The notes beneath the pieces are model-generated. The model was given only the letters and a program-made list of their open reading frames with translations. It made no database searches and had not been told where the DNA came from. Both the position numbers and the translations under genes were made by a program. 55,250 bases of DNA from Mesoaciditoga sp964503355 (GTDB lineage: Bacteria > Thermotogota > Thermotogae > Mesoaciditogales > Mesoaciditogaceae): positions 1 to 55,250 of the forward strand of contig CAZCZS010000001.1 in NCBI GenBank assembly GCA_964503355.1, read 5' to 3'. This document shows positions 1 to 8,781 of the stretch, piece by piece (the stretch's first letter is position 1; every line of letters begins with the position of its first letter).

Positions 1-48
1 AAGGTAACCTTGTACAAAAACGGCTTTATCAAGATAGAAGAGAGGTGA
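1..48 (+). CDS. 3' end of an unidentified gene (partial)
   Basis: Frame 1 is open from the window edge to a TGA at 46-48. The 15 visible residues (KVTLYKNGFIKIEER) look like ordinary coding sequence and lie upstream of the envelope cluster on the same strand. Too little is visible to assign a function, and the open stretch is short enough to arise by chance. Confidence 0.35.
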   Translation, partial: KVTLYKNGFIKIEER

Positions 49-145
49 ACCCTTATTTTGGGTAAATTGTACGGCGTGGTTCGCCTCCACCAGTTTGTTT
101 TTCACTTCAATTTGTCTCAAAATTGAGTCAAGATCGAGAGGGGGA

Positions 146-3100
146 ATGAAAGTGAAAAGGGTTTTCATCGTGGTTCTACTCGTCGTGTTGGGAACGTTGG
201 TTTTAGGCCAAATCAACGTAAGAATATCTCCTCAAGCACTTCCTCCCAAGGCCCCATTTACGGTATTCGTGAGTTCGGACATACAAAACGTATCACTCGT
301 GATGGTGAAATTCAACGGACAAATCGCAACCAAAACTTCAGTGCCAGCCGTCTTTTATCTCAGAGCTCCAACAATTCCAGCCCAATTGACTGAATTCTCG
401 ACATCTCTTACGGTATCGATTGTAAACGCCAAAGGTATGAAAGAAAGTGCCAAAGAAAATGTGGAAATTTCGTACAACGCAAAACCTGTAATAGTGTTGA
501 AACCGCAAATGAAGGTCAAAAAGGGTTCTTTCAGGGGAAACGCCTCATTTGAAGTTGAAGTCTATGGAGGTATAGGTGTAAAAGAAGTTAGGTACTTCGT
601 TGACGGAAAGGTGAAAAAGACTTGGAAAAACCCGTATCCTGCCTTGCCTTTGAACTTTCCAAAAGAAGCAAAAAAATTCGAAGTGAACACTTCCAAAATA
701 CCAAATGGAAGACACATTTTCTCCGTTGCCGTTGTAGACGTGACTGGTCAGGTTATTTCCACTCAATCTCTCAGCTACACCCTCAACAACGCCCTTCCTG
801 AGATAAAGATTTCGAAACTGAATAAATGTTTACCAGGTTCGACGAGCGTAAAATTCAAGGTCACGGCCGTTTCAACGTTAAGTGGCATTGATTACGTGAA
901 GATAGATGGAAAAATTGCGGATAGGCTTGCAAAAAACATGTATGTAGCAACTCTCGAAACACCAGAGAAAACGGGAATGTGGGAAATCACGGTGTTGGCG
1001 GTGGATAACGCTGGAAACGAAGCAACCAAGACAGTGAGCGTTTTCGTGGATGATTCAAAACCTGAGCTAATCGTGAACACAAACGCAGCTTACGTACAAA
1101 AAGATAAGAATTTAGAAATCCTTTGGAAATCTTCAACGCCTTTAACGATAAGCGTAGATGCTTCCGTGGCGAGTCAACGATACGGATGCGGTGAAAAGGT
1201 GGACTTTACCGTCAACGGCAAAAAAGAGATAACTCCTCGTTTTGAAACTTCCATTTCAACACCCGGAACCCACGTCTACACCATTTCCGCAACCGTTGTC
1301 GATCCCATCAATGGATTCAAATCTTCCACGACGTTGAAATTCGCCTTCAAAATGGATGATAAGGTTCCAACGATAGAGAACATAAAGTTCTTCCCAAATG
1401 CGCTCACAAACGCGGAAGGTTACAAGGCCGTTCCCCCCGCTTCCAAAGTGGAGATAACTATAACGGCCACAGATGGAACGGGAGTCGGCCTGAAAGACAT
1501 AAAGATTTCTTCCATAAAGTCCAAATACACGAAAGATAGAAATGGACGTACATTCGTAATACCTCAATTGAAAGATGGCATAAACAAATATCCGGTGAGT
1601 GTAACTTTGACGGACAAAGTTGGCAATTCAACGACCATCACAAAGAAATTCAAAATATTCGTTGATGCGAGCTGGCCGGTCATTTCAATAAAGCCAGAGG
1701 CCAACCTTTTCTACAAGGATATTTATTGGAACAAGGACAAACCGATGGAATTCGATGTACATTCAAGCGTAAAATCGGGCGTCGATCCACAACTGAGAGT
1801 CTTCTTGGATGGAAATGAAGTTTACGATGAAACGAGCGGAAGTTACATCTTGGATGTAAACTCGAGTGGTTCTCATGCGATAAAAGTCAAAAGCACCAAC
1901 AGGGTGAATGGAAACTCCACGAGCGTTACAAAGAACGTGAAAGTGGCCTTTGATGATGTTCCGCCTCTCATCGAAAACATCACGTGTCCGGCAACCGTGG
2001 GACCAAACCAAAAAGTGGAAATCAAGGTTAAAGCCATCGACAGCGGAATAGGAATTAAAGAGATAACGATAAACGGTGTCGATGCAACGAAAATCGGTGA
2101 TGACGAATACGTCGCCCCTCTGACCAGTCCAAATTGGAAAAAGAGTGGTCACTGGAAGATAAACGTTGAAGCGAAAGATCTGCTTGGAAACACATCCAAA
2201 TCATCCTGTGATATCTTCGTTGATGCCACGGCACCGAGCGTGGATGTTGAGATCTTTCCGAATAACCACAAAAAAGATGGAAAGTACTGGTCAAAAGATG
2301 TACCGTTTTTCATCCAAATAACGGCCAACACCGATTCGCATGTGGCACCGTTGTTGAAAACATGGTGCAATGGTAATTTCCTTTCACAGAACGCGACTTT
2401 GATCACGAAAGACGGAACGTACAAGGTAACCGTCAAGTCCACAAATATCATAAATCACAAAGTTATTACCAAAACAGTGGTTTATACCGTTGCGTTCGAT
2501 AAACTTTGTCCGGTCATATCCGACGTGACATTTGCCGCTACAAGCGCGCCAAATCAAAAGATAAGAGTGACGGCGAAAGTTGAAGATAGGGGAATTGGAA
2601 TAACGAAATACGTCGCGATAAACGACAAGATCATGGATAAAATCGGACCAGATCTCTACAGTGCAACGTTGACGACTCCTAACTATAAAGACAGTGGAAT
2701 GTTCAATTTGAAGATAATAGCCGTCGATGTGTTTGGAAACAAATGCGTTTATTCCACGAACACCTTTGTTGATGCGAATCCTCCAACGATAAAACTTTAT
2801 TTAAAAGATGACGGAAAGACCATGGAACTGAAAGACAATGGCATATACTTCTTCAAAGGCGAACCGGAATTGTGGTATTTTGCGACCACGGATGGTAAAG
2901 TAAAGCCTCAAACGAAACTCTACATCGACGATTCAAAAGTGGCCGTTAAAAATGGAAGTGAAATCGACGGTACACATTTCGTAAAGGTCATTTCCACAAA
3001 CAGAATAAATGGAAAAACCTCAACGCTTACGAGACATTTTTCGGTGGTTGTGGACAACACTCCACCCGTTGTGAATGTAGAAGCGCCACATGTCATAAAC

Positions 3101-3634
3101 ACGACTTCAAGCGCAAACGTGAAGATCTTCGTCAAGGATGAATATTTGAAATACGCCTATTTGATGGTAAAATTGGAAGATGGAAGAATCCTCTACGACA
3201 ACGTCTACGGTGAAAATGGAACTAAGGTTGTGAACTTACGCCAAGTCTTAAGTGGCATAAACGACAAAGGAATATCCATAAGTTTGATAGCGTATGACAT
3301 GGCGGGTAATTCTTCTGAGCTTTTGACGAAAGACGTTGAAGTGGATACCGTGCCACCCTACATAAAGAGCGTCTTGGCAAATGAAGATGGGATACCGTTG
3401 ATGGTGAAGATGAGCGAAAACGTCAAAGGCAATCCCAAAGTCAAGCTTATATCCAAGGATGGAAAAGAAGTTTTGAGCGGTATTGGAAAGATAAAAGGAG
3501 ATACGATATACGTTTACGCATTCAAAGATAACAAGAAGATAGAAACGGACAAGGTGTATAAGGTGGAGATCGAAAATGTCACGGATAACGCGGGAAATGC
3601 GATCGGGAATAACTTCACAGAGTGGCATTTCTAA
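146..3634 (+). CDS. Large exported Ig-like repeat protein
   Basis: This is a 1162-aa exported protein built of tandem Ig/Big-like beta-sandwich domains, probably acting in the cell envelope or outer sheath. The ATG at 146 is preferred because it follows a GAGGGGG Shine-Dalgarno and opens directly into a signal peptide (MKVKRVFIVV, a hydrophobic stretch, then LG-QINV). Two domain types alternate. Type A ends in an aspartate/GN motif followed by FVDxxxP (near 1060, 1677, 2235 and 2785). Type B ends in STNxxNG...FDxxP (near 1370, 1965, 2512 and 3065). The A-B pair is about 184 aa and repeats four times. A further Ig-like domain and a C-terminal SbsA/Big-type domain with DNAGNAIG close the protein. 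The next gene starts one base after the stop. No enzymatic motif is visible, so an adhesive or structural role is inference. Confidence 0.8.
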   Translation: MKVKRVFIVVLLVVLGTLVLGQINVRISPQALPPKAPFTVFVSSDIQNVSLVMVKFNGQIATKTSVPAVFYLRAPTIPAQLTEFSTSLTVSIVNAKGMKESAKENVEISYNAKPVIVLKPQMKVKKGSFRGNASFEVEVYGGIGVKEVRYFVDGKVKKTWKNPYPALPLNFPKEAKKFEVNTSKIPNGRHIFSVAVVDVTGQVISTQSLSYTLNNALPEIKISKLNKCLPGSTSVKFKVTAVSTLSGIDYVKIDGKIADRLAKNMYVATLETPEKTGMWEITVLAVDNAGNEATKTVSVFVDDSKPELIVNTNAAYVQKDKNLEILWKSSTPLTISVDASVASQRYGCGEKVDFTVNGKKEITPRFETSISTPGTHVYTISATVVDPINGFKSSTTLKFAFKMDDKVPTIENIKFFPNALTNAEGYKAVPPASKVEITITATDGTGVGLKDIKISSIKSKYTKDRNGRTFVIPQLKDGINKYPVSVTLTDKVGNSTTITKKFKIFVDASWPVISIKPEANLFYKDIYWNKDKPMEFDVHSSVKSGVDPQLRVFLDGNEVYDETSGSYILDVNSSGSHAIKVKSTNRVNGNSTSVTKNVKVAFDDVPPLIENITCPATVGPNQKVEIKVKAIDSGIGIKEITINGVDATKIGDDEYVAPLTSPNWKKSGHWKINVEAKDLLGNTSKSSCDIFVDATAPSVDVEIFPNNHKKDGKYWSKDVPFFIQITANTDSHVAPLLKTWCNGNFLSQNATLITKDGTYKVTVKSTNIINHKVITKTVVYTVAFDKLCPVISDVTFAATSAPNQKIRVTAKVEDRGIGITKYVAINDKIMDKIGPDLYSATLTTPNYKDSGMFNLKIIAVDVFGNKCVYSTNTFVDANPPTIKLYLKDDGKTMELKDNGIYFFKGEPELWYFATTDGKVKPQTKLYIDDSKVAVKNGSEIDGTHFVKVISTNRINGKTSTLTRHFSVVVDNTPPVVNVEAPHVINTTSSANVKIFVKDEYLKYAYLMVKLEDGRILYDNVYGENGTKVVNLRQVLSGINDKGISISLIAYDMAGNSSELLTKDVEVDTVPPYIKSVLANEDGIPLMVKMSENVKGNPKVKLISKDGKEVLSGIGKIKGDTIYVYAFKDNKKIETDKVYKVEIENVTDNAGNAIGNNFTEWHF

Positions 3635-3635
3635 G

Positions 3636-4967
3636 ATGAAGACGATCAAAGCAACGCTGATGATACTGGTTCTCACGCTGTTTTCAACAGCGTGGGGCCA
3701 GTCTTTACCTTTCATAACCCATTCTGTGGGAATTGGCCCAGCCTTTGAAGTTTTTCCGTCGATAGCAGTTCCCGATAAAAACGGAGAGGTGAATTTAACC
3801 TTCTTTTCTTCGCAAACAAACGTGCTTTATTCCGTTTTGCTGAAAAACGGTGGAATGAAAAAAACAAAAGATGGCTTTTTGAGGTTGAGTTACCATCTTA
3901 ACGGTCTTTACAGTTATCTTACGATCGTGGCCGCAACGAAATCAGATCCGTGGGACACTTCTGTTGCAACGGTAGTTGTACTCTCACCCAAAATTTCTTT
4001 TGATGAAAACGCACCTCTCACGTTTTTCGTGACACCATCTTCCACGTATTCGGGAAAAGCTGTAAAGATGAAACTGTATGCCATTCTTGGTCCAAAGTTT
4101 GGAAAAAAAGAGATAAGTTTTTACAGAGACGATGAAAAAATTTTCGATGAAGTTTTATCACCTTTTGTAGATTCACCTAAAGTGGTCGAATATACCTTTG
4201 ACGAAAAAGTGGAAAAACTTGAAAACGGTTATAACACCTTCAAAGCTCAGCTTGAGCTTGTAAGTGGAGAGAAAATAACGGTCAAAAAAACCGTAAACGT
4301 CATCACATCTTCAACGCCTACAATTCATGATCTGAAAGTGTTCCCAAACGTTACCGGAACTCAGATGAAGGTCAAGGTGAAATTCAAGGTGGACAGTTCC
4401 GTTCTGATGAAGAACGTTTGGGTAAACGGTATAAAAGGTATTCAAAATGGTGAAGAATGGCAAGCAACGCTTACCTATTCCAACTTACACTTAAATGAAA
4501 ATCCAACTTTAGTTCTTAACGTAAAAATGGAAAACGTACTGGGAAAAACGTTCAATTCTACGATCTTCAAACCGATATGTTTAAATGTTCCAAAGGTAGA
4601 TTTCGTAGAATTAATAAATAGAAACGGTGCAAAGATAGTTTGTCGAAGTGGGGAAACCACGATCGTTCGCGAAGAGAGTTTACCCATTTCTTTTAAGATC
4701 GTCCCACACGTTGTAACAAAGTGTGGAACTCCTCAAGTGAAAATTTTGGTGGATGGAAAAGCGAACACTGAAATAACAATTGACAGATACGATGTTACCC
4801 ATAAGATAGAAGTGATAGCGGTCAATTCAATGAATCCAGCAAGTTCTACCTCTGTACCATGTTCGATCATCGTAAAAAGGCCATTTCCACTTCTTCCATT
4901 CTCATGGTGGGCCGTAATTGGGATCTTATCGGCGATGATAATTTCTCTCTTCTTGACACTCTATTGA
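3636..4967 (+). CDS. Exported beta-rich protein with C-terminal membrane anchor
   Basis: A 443-aa protein not recognised as a named family. The ATG at 3636, one base after the preceding stop, opens into a signal peptide (MKTIKATLMILVL... TAWGQ). An earlier in-frame ATG at 3576 lies inside the previous gene and would bury this signal, so it was not used. The body is beta-rich, with Ig-like features such as GTQMKVKVKFKVDSS and an NGIKGIQNGEEW segment resembling the type A modules of the upstream repeat protein. The last about 22 residues (from PFSWWAVIGIL) form a transmembrane helix ending at the C-terminus, so the domain is probably outside the cytoplasm and tethered. The immediate spacing suggests co-translation with the giant Ig-like protein, and a shared envelope role is inferred from that. 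Confidence 0.7.
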   Translation: MKTIKATLMILVLTLFSTAWGQSLPFITHSVGIGPAFEVFPSIAVPDKNGEVNLTFFSSQTNVLYSVLLKNGGMKKTKDGFLRLSYHLNGLYSYLTIVAATKSDPWDTSVATVVVLSPKISFDENAPLTFFVTPSSTYSGKAVKMKLYAILGPKFGKKEISFYRDDEKIFDEVLSPFVDSPKVVEYTFDEKVEKLENGYNTFKAQLELVSGEKITVKKTVNVITSSTPTIHDLKVFPNVTGTQMKVKVKFKVDSSVLMKNVWVNGIKGIQNGEEWQATLTYSNLHLNENPTLVLNVKMENVLGKTFNSTIFKPICLNVPKVDFVELINRNGAKIVCRSGETTIVREESLPISFKIVPHVVTKCGTPQVKILVDGKANTEITIDRYDVTHKIEVIAVNSMNPASSTSVPCSIIVKRPFPLLPFSWWAVIGILSAMIISLFLTLY

Positions 4968-5010
4968 GTCCGTTAAATTGTCAAACAAAGTACCCCAAAA
5001 AATTCATCAA

Positions 5011-5041
5011 GGAGGTGTAGATCGTTAAAAACGATTGAAAT
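5011..5041 (+). promoter_or_regulatory. Shine-Dalgarno separated from its start codon by a hairpin
   Basis: A strong GGAGGTG lies at 5011-5017, but the first usable start codon in the frame below is the ATG at 5042, because an in-frame TGA sits at 5036-5038. Between them lies a perfect inverted repeat, ATCGTT-AAA-AACGAT (5021-5035). If this folds, the effective distance from SD to ATG falls from 24 to about 9 nt. The structure is seen in the sequence; the bypass role is inferred. Confidence 0.5.
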
Positions 5042-5536
5042 ATGAAAAAAACACTGATGATATTTTTACTTTTGAGCTTTGCTCTAATAGCTCAGGTTTT
5101 TGCGATGGCAGCGTTGGAAGTGAACGTGTCACGAATCACCTCAGATGCAAGTTCATGTTATTTTGGTGGTGTTACAATCAAATCCATAGGAGAAGTTGGA
5201 ATAGAACTCACGGTTGAAGGGAACTTGGGAAACACTTTCGATCTTGGAAAAATTGGAAGTGTGAAAAATTGGAATTTACTTCCAACTTTACTTCTTTCCC
5301 TTCCAAGTGGTGAGATTAGACCTTACGCTGGAGTCGGAATATTGACGATTTACGATACACAAAGTTCGAGCTTCGGACCAATAGATTTTGAAACTCTGTA
5401 TTACAAGGCTGGAGTAGATGTCTTTTTGAAGACAATGTCGTTTTTTGCCGAAATCCAAGGAAGATTGTATTATCAGCCTAATTGGAGTGTAAGTGGAATA
5501 GATGGATGGAGATTGGGAGTGGGATTAACATTTTGA
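5042..5536 (+). CDS. Small outer-membrane beta-barrel-like protein
   Basis: A 164-aa exported protein. A signal peptide (MKKTLMIFLLLSFALIAQVFA) is followed by alternating hydrophobic/polar strands, and the chain ends in GVGLTF. A terminal Phe is typical of outer-membrane barrels recognised by BamA. Motifs such as IRPYAGVGIL and YYKAGVDVFLKTMSFFAEI resemble the last strands of small OmpW/OmpA-like barrels. The protein is short, enough for about eight strands. The ATG is the first possible start after an in-frame stop at 5036, and its ribosome site is unusual (SD-hairpin-ATG). It overlaps the lipoprotein gene downstream by 4 nt. The barrel assignment rests on pattern rather than on a recognised family member. 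Confidence 0.65.
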   Translation: MKKTLMIFLLLSFALIAQVFAMAALEVNVSRITSDASSCYFGGVTIKSIGEVGIELTVEGNLGNTFDLGKIGSVKNWNLLPTLLLSLPSGEIRPYAGVGILTIYDTQSSSFGPIDFETLYYKAGVDVFLKTMSFFAEIQGRLYYQPNWSVSGIDGWRLGVGLTF

Positions 5537-6720
5537 ACAGACTTTTTCTTTTGATTTCTCTACTCGTGCTATTGACTTTGTTACTATCATCTTGTGTCCT
5601 TGTGAAGGACAACACCAAACCTTTGATTTTGGATTTCACAAAATCGGCCACTTTGCTTTCTCAACACATGATATATTTCAAAGCCAAGATCTTAGATACG
5701 GGTAGCGGACTGGAAAAAGTGGCATTTGAATTGAATCATTCCCCTCTTCCCTTGACAACGGAGGGGAGTGATGTTTTTGTTGCTAATTGGCTTGGTGTTT
5801 ATGGTTCATACAGTGTCACGGTTGTAGCTCAGGATAGGGCTGGAAATGTGGCTACGAAAACCGATAAATTCTTCGTTGCGGATTCCACACCACCGATGAT
5901 TAAAATTCTATCTCCTAAAAAGATAACAAAAGATGTTGAATTTCCTTTGACCATCAAAGCGTACGATTTACAAAGCGGAATAAGAAACGTTTCACTGGAA
6001 ATAGATGGAGAAAATGTACCTGTTTCCAATGAGGAAACGCTGAAATGGGTTTTTCCAACGGAAGGGGTTCATCATATATCTTTAACAGCGGTTAACAACC
6101 AAGGTTTGATAACGACTAAGCAGATGGATTTAAACGTGATCAACGAGAGAAAAACCCCTCCTTACGCGCAATTCGTGAATTTTCCACAGGTGCTTCAAAG
6201 TGATAAGGATGCAACATTTAGCGTTTACGCTTACTCTCCTAACGGAGTGAAAGTCGTTGAACTTCAAATCGGTAAGAATGTAAAAGAGATATTTTCATCT
6301 TCAAACAACATTTATAACTTCCATTTTTCGCTTCATTGTGAGAACAACGAAATCTTTCAAGCGACGTGTACGATGTACGATGTAACCGGAATAAAAAAGG
6401 TGATAAGCGGTAAAATTTTGGTGCTTTCAAAAGATTCGACAACTGCCGTTATCTTTCCCGAATTAAAAAAGGATTTGAGTCCCTCCAAACGAAGTCATTA
6501 CCTTAAAATTCCATTCTTTGTTGGTGGTATAGATGTGAAAAAATTAAACGTAAAAGCATACATCGATGGAATTCCAGTCGATGTGGAGGGAGATTTTCCT
6601 CAAATGTTTACTTTGTGGAGACCCACCAAAGGTATTCATGTGCTTGCCATCGCTGTGAATGGAAAAATAGTTAAAGAAGAAGAATTCTCCTATCCTTCAT
6701 TTAACTCATCTCAAAGGTGA
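5533..6720 (+). CDS. Ig-like lipoprotein
   Basis: A predicted lipoprotein of 395 aa. The TTG at 5533 is chosen because it gives a classical type II signal (NRLFLLISLLVLLTLLLSSC) with the lipobox LSSC at about residues 18-21. The longer frame from 5482 would put 17 polar residues in front of the signal. The TTG shares bases with the TGA of the barrel gene (TTGA). The mature part holds Ig-like domains with the same signatures as the giant protein upstream: AQDRAGNVATKTDKFFVADSTPP near residues 95-120, and later NERKTPPYAQF. It is likely anchored in a membrane in the periplasm or at the surface, and forms an envelope unit with the three genes before it. The function is unknown. Confidence 0.75.
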   Translation: MNRLFLLISLLVLLTLLLSSCVLVKDNTKPLILDFTKSATLLSQHMIYFKAKILDTGSGLEKVAFELNHSPLPLTTEGSDVFVANWLGVYGSYSVTVVAQDRAGNVATKTDKFFVADSTPPMIKILSPKKITKDVEFPLTIKAYDLQSGIRNVSLEIDGENVPVSNEETLKWVFPTEGVHHISLTAVNNQGLITTKQMDLNVINERKTPPYAQFVNFPQVLQSDKDATFSVYAYSPNGVKVVELQIGKNVKEIFSSSNNIYNFHFSLHCENNEIFQATCTMYDVTGIKKVISGKILVLSKDSTTAVIFPELKKDLSPSKRSHYLKIPFFVGGIDVKKLNVKAYIDGIPVDVEGDFPQMFTLWRPTKGIHVLAIAVNGKIVKEEEFSYPSFNSSQR

Positions 6721-6723
6721 AAC

Positions 6724-7386
6724 ATGCAAAAGATGACTTCTTCTGAGATACGCTACATATTTGAAACGCTTTTTAACACCTACGGTCCACAAGGGTGGTG
6801 GCCGGCTTTCACGCCTTTTGAAATAGCCGTCGGAGCCATCTTGGTTCAGAATACCATGTGGAGAAATGTGAAAGTATCCATAAAAAATCTTGAAAAACTC
6901 GGGCTTTTAGAACCTTATAGAATGTACGTCGCTTCCAGTGAAAAGATCGCGAATGCCATCAAACCTTCTGGTTTCCCGCGATTGAAGGCTGAACGTTTAA
7001 GGAATTTCTTGCGGTTTTTCAGTGATTTCTCATTTGATTTTGAGGAAATGAAAAAATTGGACACGAAAACGTTGAGAAAAGCCTTGCTGAGTGTAAACGG
7101 TATAGGAAAAGAAACCGCTGATTCTTTACTGCTTTACATTTTCAAGCGAAAAGTCTTCGTCTTGGATACCTACACGAAGAGATTCTTTTACAGACTGTTC
7201 TCAAGGGATGTTTTTAAATCCACAGATGAAAAAGAACTGTTGAATGCCTTTAAAGACGCGGAAGAGCTGGGTGAATTCCATGCACTTGTGGTTCAACATT
7301 CCAAGGCCCATTGCAGATCGAAACCAATATGTAGGGGTTGCCCGCTTGAGAAGCTTTGCGAATTTGGAAGCGATAGCCATGAGTGA
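6724..7386 (+). CDS. Endonuclease III-related DNA glycosylase (HhH-GPD, Fe-S)
   Basis: A 220-aa member of the Nth/MutY superfamily that excises damaged bases from DNA. It shows the family's N-terminal GWWPAFTPFE and VGAILVQNT segments and a helix-hairpin-helix VNGIGKETAD at about residues 124-133. The catalytic Asp lies in VLDTYTKR (about residue 148). A four-cysteine cluster loop (C-x5-C-x2-C-x5-C) near 197-213 should bind [4Fe-4S]. The WWP element and the Lys in the hairpin recall the MagIII/endonuclease III-related branch rather than classical Nth, so 3-methyladenine or similar alkylated bases are possible substrates (inference). The start follows an AAGGTGAA Shine-Dalgarno, 3 nt after the lipoprotein stop. 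It overlaps the next gene by 8 nt. Confidence 0.85.
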   Translation: MQKMTSSEIRYIFETLFNTYGPQGWWPAFTPFEIAVGAILVQNTMWRNVKVSIKNLEKLGLLEPYRMYVASSEKIANAIKPSGFPRLKAERLRNFLRFFSDFSFDFEEMKKLDTKTLRKALLSVNGIGKETADSLLLYIFKRKVFVLDTYTKRFFYRLFSRDVFKSTDEKELLNAFKDAEELGEFHALVVQHSKAHCRSKPICRGCPLEKLCEFGSDSHE

Positions 7387-7981
7387 ACATTACTTCAGTC
7401 AACATCCCACGAGTAAGGTTGTTGAGAAAGAATTCGTCGTGAAGTTAAAAGACAAAAAAGTTCGTTTCCTAAGCGTAAGCGGTGTATTTTCATTTGGAAA
7501 AGCGGATAGGGCCTCCTTGATGCTTATAAAGCATGTTCCCTTTTTGTATGGAGATGTTTTAGATCTCGGCTGTGGTTACGGTTTGATTGGAATAGCTTTA
7601 AAAACCATATTTGTGGATATAAATCTTTACATGAGCGATGTAAATGAAAGGGCCGTTCGATATGCGAAGATAAACGCAAAGAACAACAACATCTTCGCTA
7701 CCGTAAAAGCCGGTGACGGTTTTTCAGTTTGGAATGAAAAGAAATTTGATTTTATCGTTTTCAATCCTCCGATCGCAGCTGGAAAAAAGGTATGGGTGAA
7801 ATTGATCCAAGATTCAAAGGCACATTTAAAAGATGATGGCGCTCTCATATGTGTTGGATTTCATAACAAAGCTGGAAAAACCGTGGAAAGAGAGATGAAG
7901 AACGTGTTTTCCAACGTGAAAACGCTTGCAAAAAGCGGCGGTATACATTTATACCTTTCTAAAAAAGAGGTTCGAAGATGA
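7379..7981 (+). CDS. Class I SAM-dependent methyltransferase, RsmC-like
   Basis: A 200-aa methyltransferase with a Rossmann fold. Motif I is DLGCGYGLIG at about residues 62-71, an acidic residue ends beta2 (SDVNERAV), and the catalytic-type NPPIAAGKK is near residue 130. NPP(I/Y) motifs mark enzymes that methylate exocyclic amino groups of nucleic-acid bases or protein glutamine. The overall pattern (FSQHPTS, GVFSFGKADRAS) fits the RsmC/RlmG-like group, which methylates rRNA guanine N2, but the protein has only the catalytic half of E. coli RsmC. The ATG at 7379 was preferred to an upstream in-frame start because homologues begin near here and because it overlaps the glycosylase stop by 8 nt. 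The exact substrate is unknown. Confidence 0.8.
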   Translation: MSEHYFSQHPTSKVVEKEFVVKLKDKKVRFLSVSGVFSFGKADRASLMLIKHVPFLYGDVLDLGCGYGLIGIALKTIFVDINLYMSDVNERAVRYAKINAKNNNIFATVKAGDGFSVWNEKKFDFIVFNPPIAAGKKVWVKLIQDSKAHLKDDGALICVGFHNKAGKTVEREMKNVFSNVKTLAKSGGIHLYLSKKEVRR

Positions 7982-8781
7982 TAAAGATAAGGGATCTTTT
8001 CTTCTCATACGAAGCTAAACCGGTTTTGAACGGCATAAACTTGGATATCGAAGATGGGGAATTCGTGGTTTTGTTGGGCTTGAACGGCTCTGGAAAGACG
8101 TCTCTTTTCAAGATGCTGAACGCTCTTGTTACTCCAAGCGAAGGCTGTGTGTGTGTGGATGGTTTAAAGACGACACAAAGGGAAAACGTTTGGGAAATCA
8201 GAAAAAAAGTTGGAATGATATTTCAAAATCCGGAAAGTCAAATCGTTGGCACAACCGTTGAAGAAGATGTGGCGTTTGGGATGGAAAATATAGGCATACC
8301 AAGGCAAGAGATGATACGAAGGGTGGATGAAGTTCTCGATTTTGTGGGTTTAAGTGCTCAGAAAAAAAGAGAACCGTTCCATCTTTCTGGAGGTCAAAAA
8401 CAACTTCTATGCGTAGCATCTATTTTAGCGATGAGACCAAAGTACATAGTAATGGATGAACCCACTTCGATGATAGATCCAATTGGAAGAAAGAAGATAT
8501 TGGAAATAATGAGAAAACTAAATGAAGATGGAAAAACGATCTTGTTTTCCACACATATCCTCGAAGAGATAGTGGTGGCAAAGAGGGTCGTTTATCTTAA
8601 AAATGGAAGAATACTTTTCGACGGAAATCCCGTTGACATCTTGAGCAAGGTAAGGGAAGAATTCGGAAAGTCTGAATTTCTTGAGTTTCAATACATGTTG
8701 TACGAGGATGGACTCATAGAACGTTTCATGAGCGAGGAAGAATTAGAAGAAAGGTTGAAAGCACTTGGCGATAAAATTTGA
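7978..8781 (+). CDS. ecfA: Energy-coupling factor transporter ATPase (first of a pair)
   Basis: A 267-aa ABC ATPase of the CbiO/EcfA type, which powers uptake of vitamins or metal ions by ECF transporters at the inner face of the membrane. Visible motifs are Walker A GLNGSGKTS (about 33-41), the Q-loop FQNPESQIVG typical of EcfA, the signature LSGGQKQ, Walker B YIVMDEPTS and the switch His in FSTH. The start overlaps the methyltransferase stop as ATGA, and the gene overlaps the second ATPase by 17 nt. ECF modules normally contain two ATPases, EcfT and a substrate-binding S component; only the two ATPases are present here. Confidence 0.9.
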   Translation: MIKIRDLFFSYEAKPVLNGINLDIEDGEFVVLLGLNGSGKTSLFKMLNALVTPSEGCVCVDGLKTTQRENVWEIRKKVGMIFQNPESQIVGTTVEEDVAFGMENIGIPRQEMIRRVDEVLDFVGLSAQKKREPFHLSGGQKQLLCVASILAMRPKYIVMDEPTSMIDPIGRKKILEIMRKLNEDGKTILFSTHILEEIVVAKRVVYLKNGRILFDGNPVDILSKVREEFGKSEFLEFQYMLYEDGLIERFMSEEELEERLKALGDKI

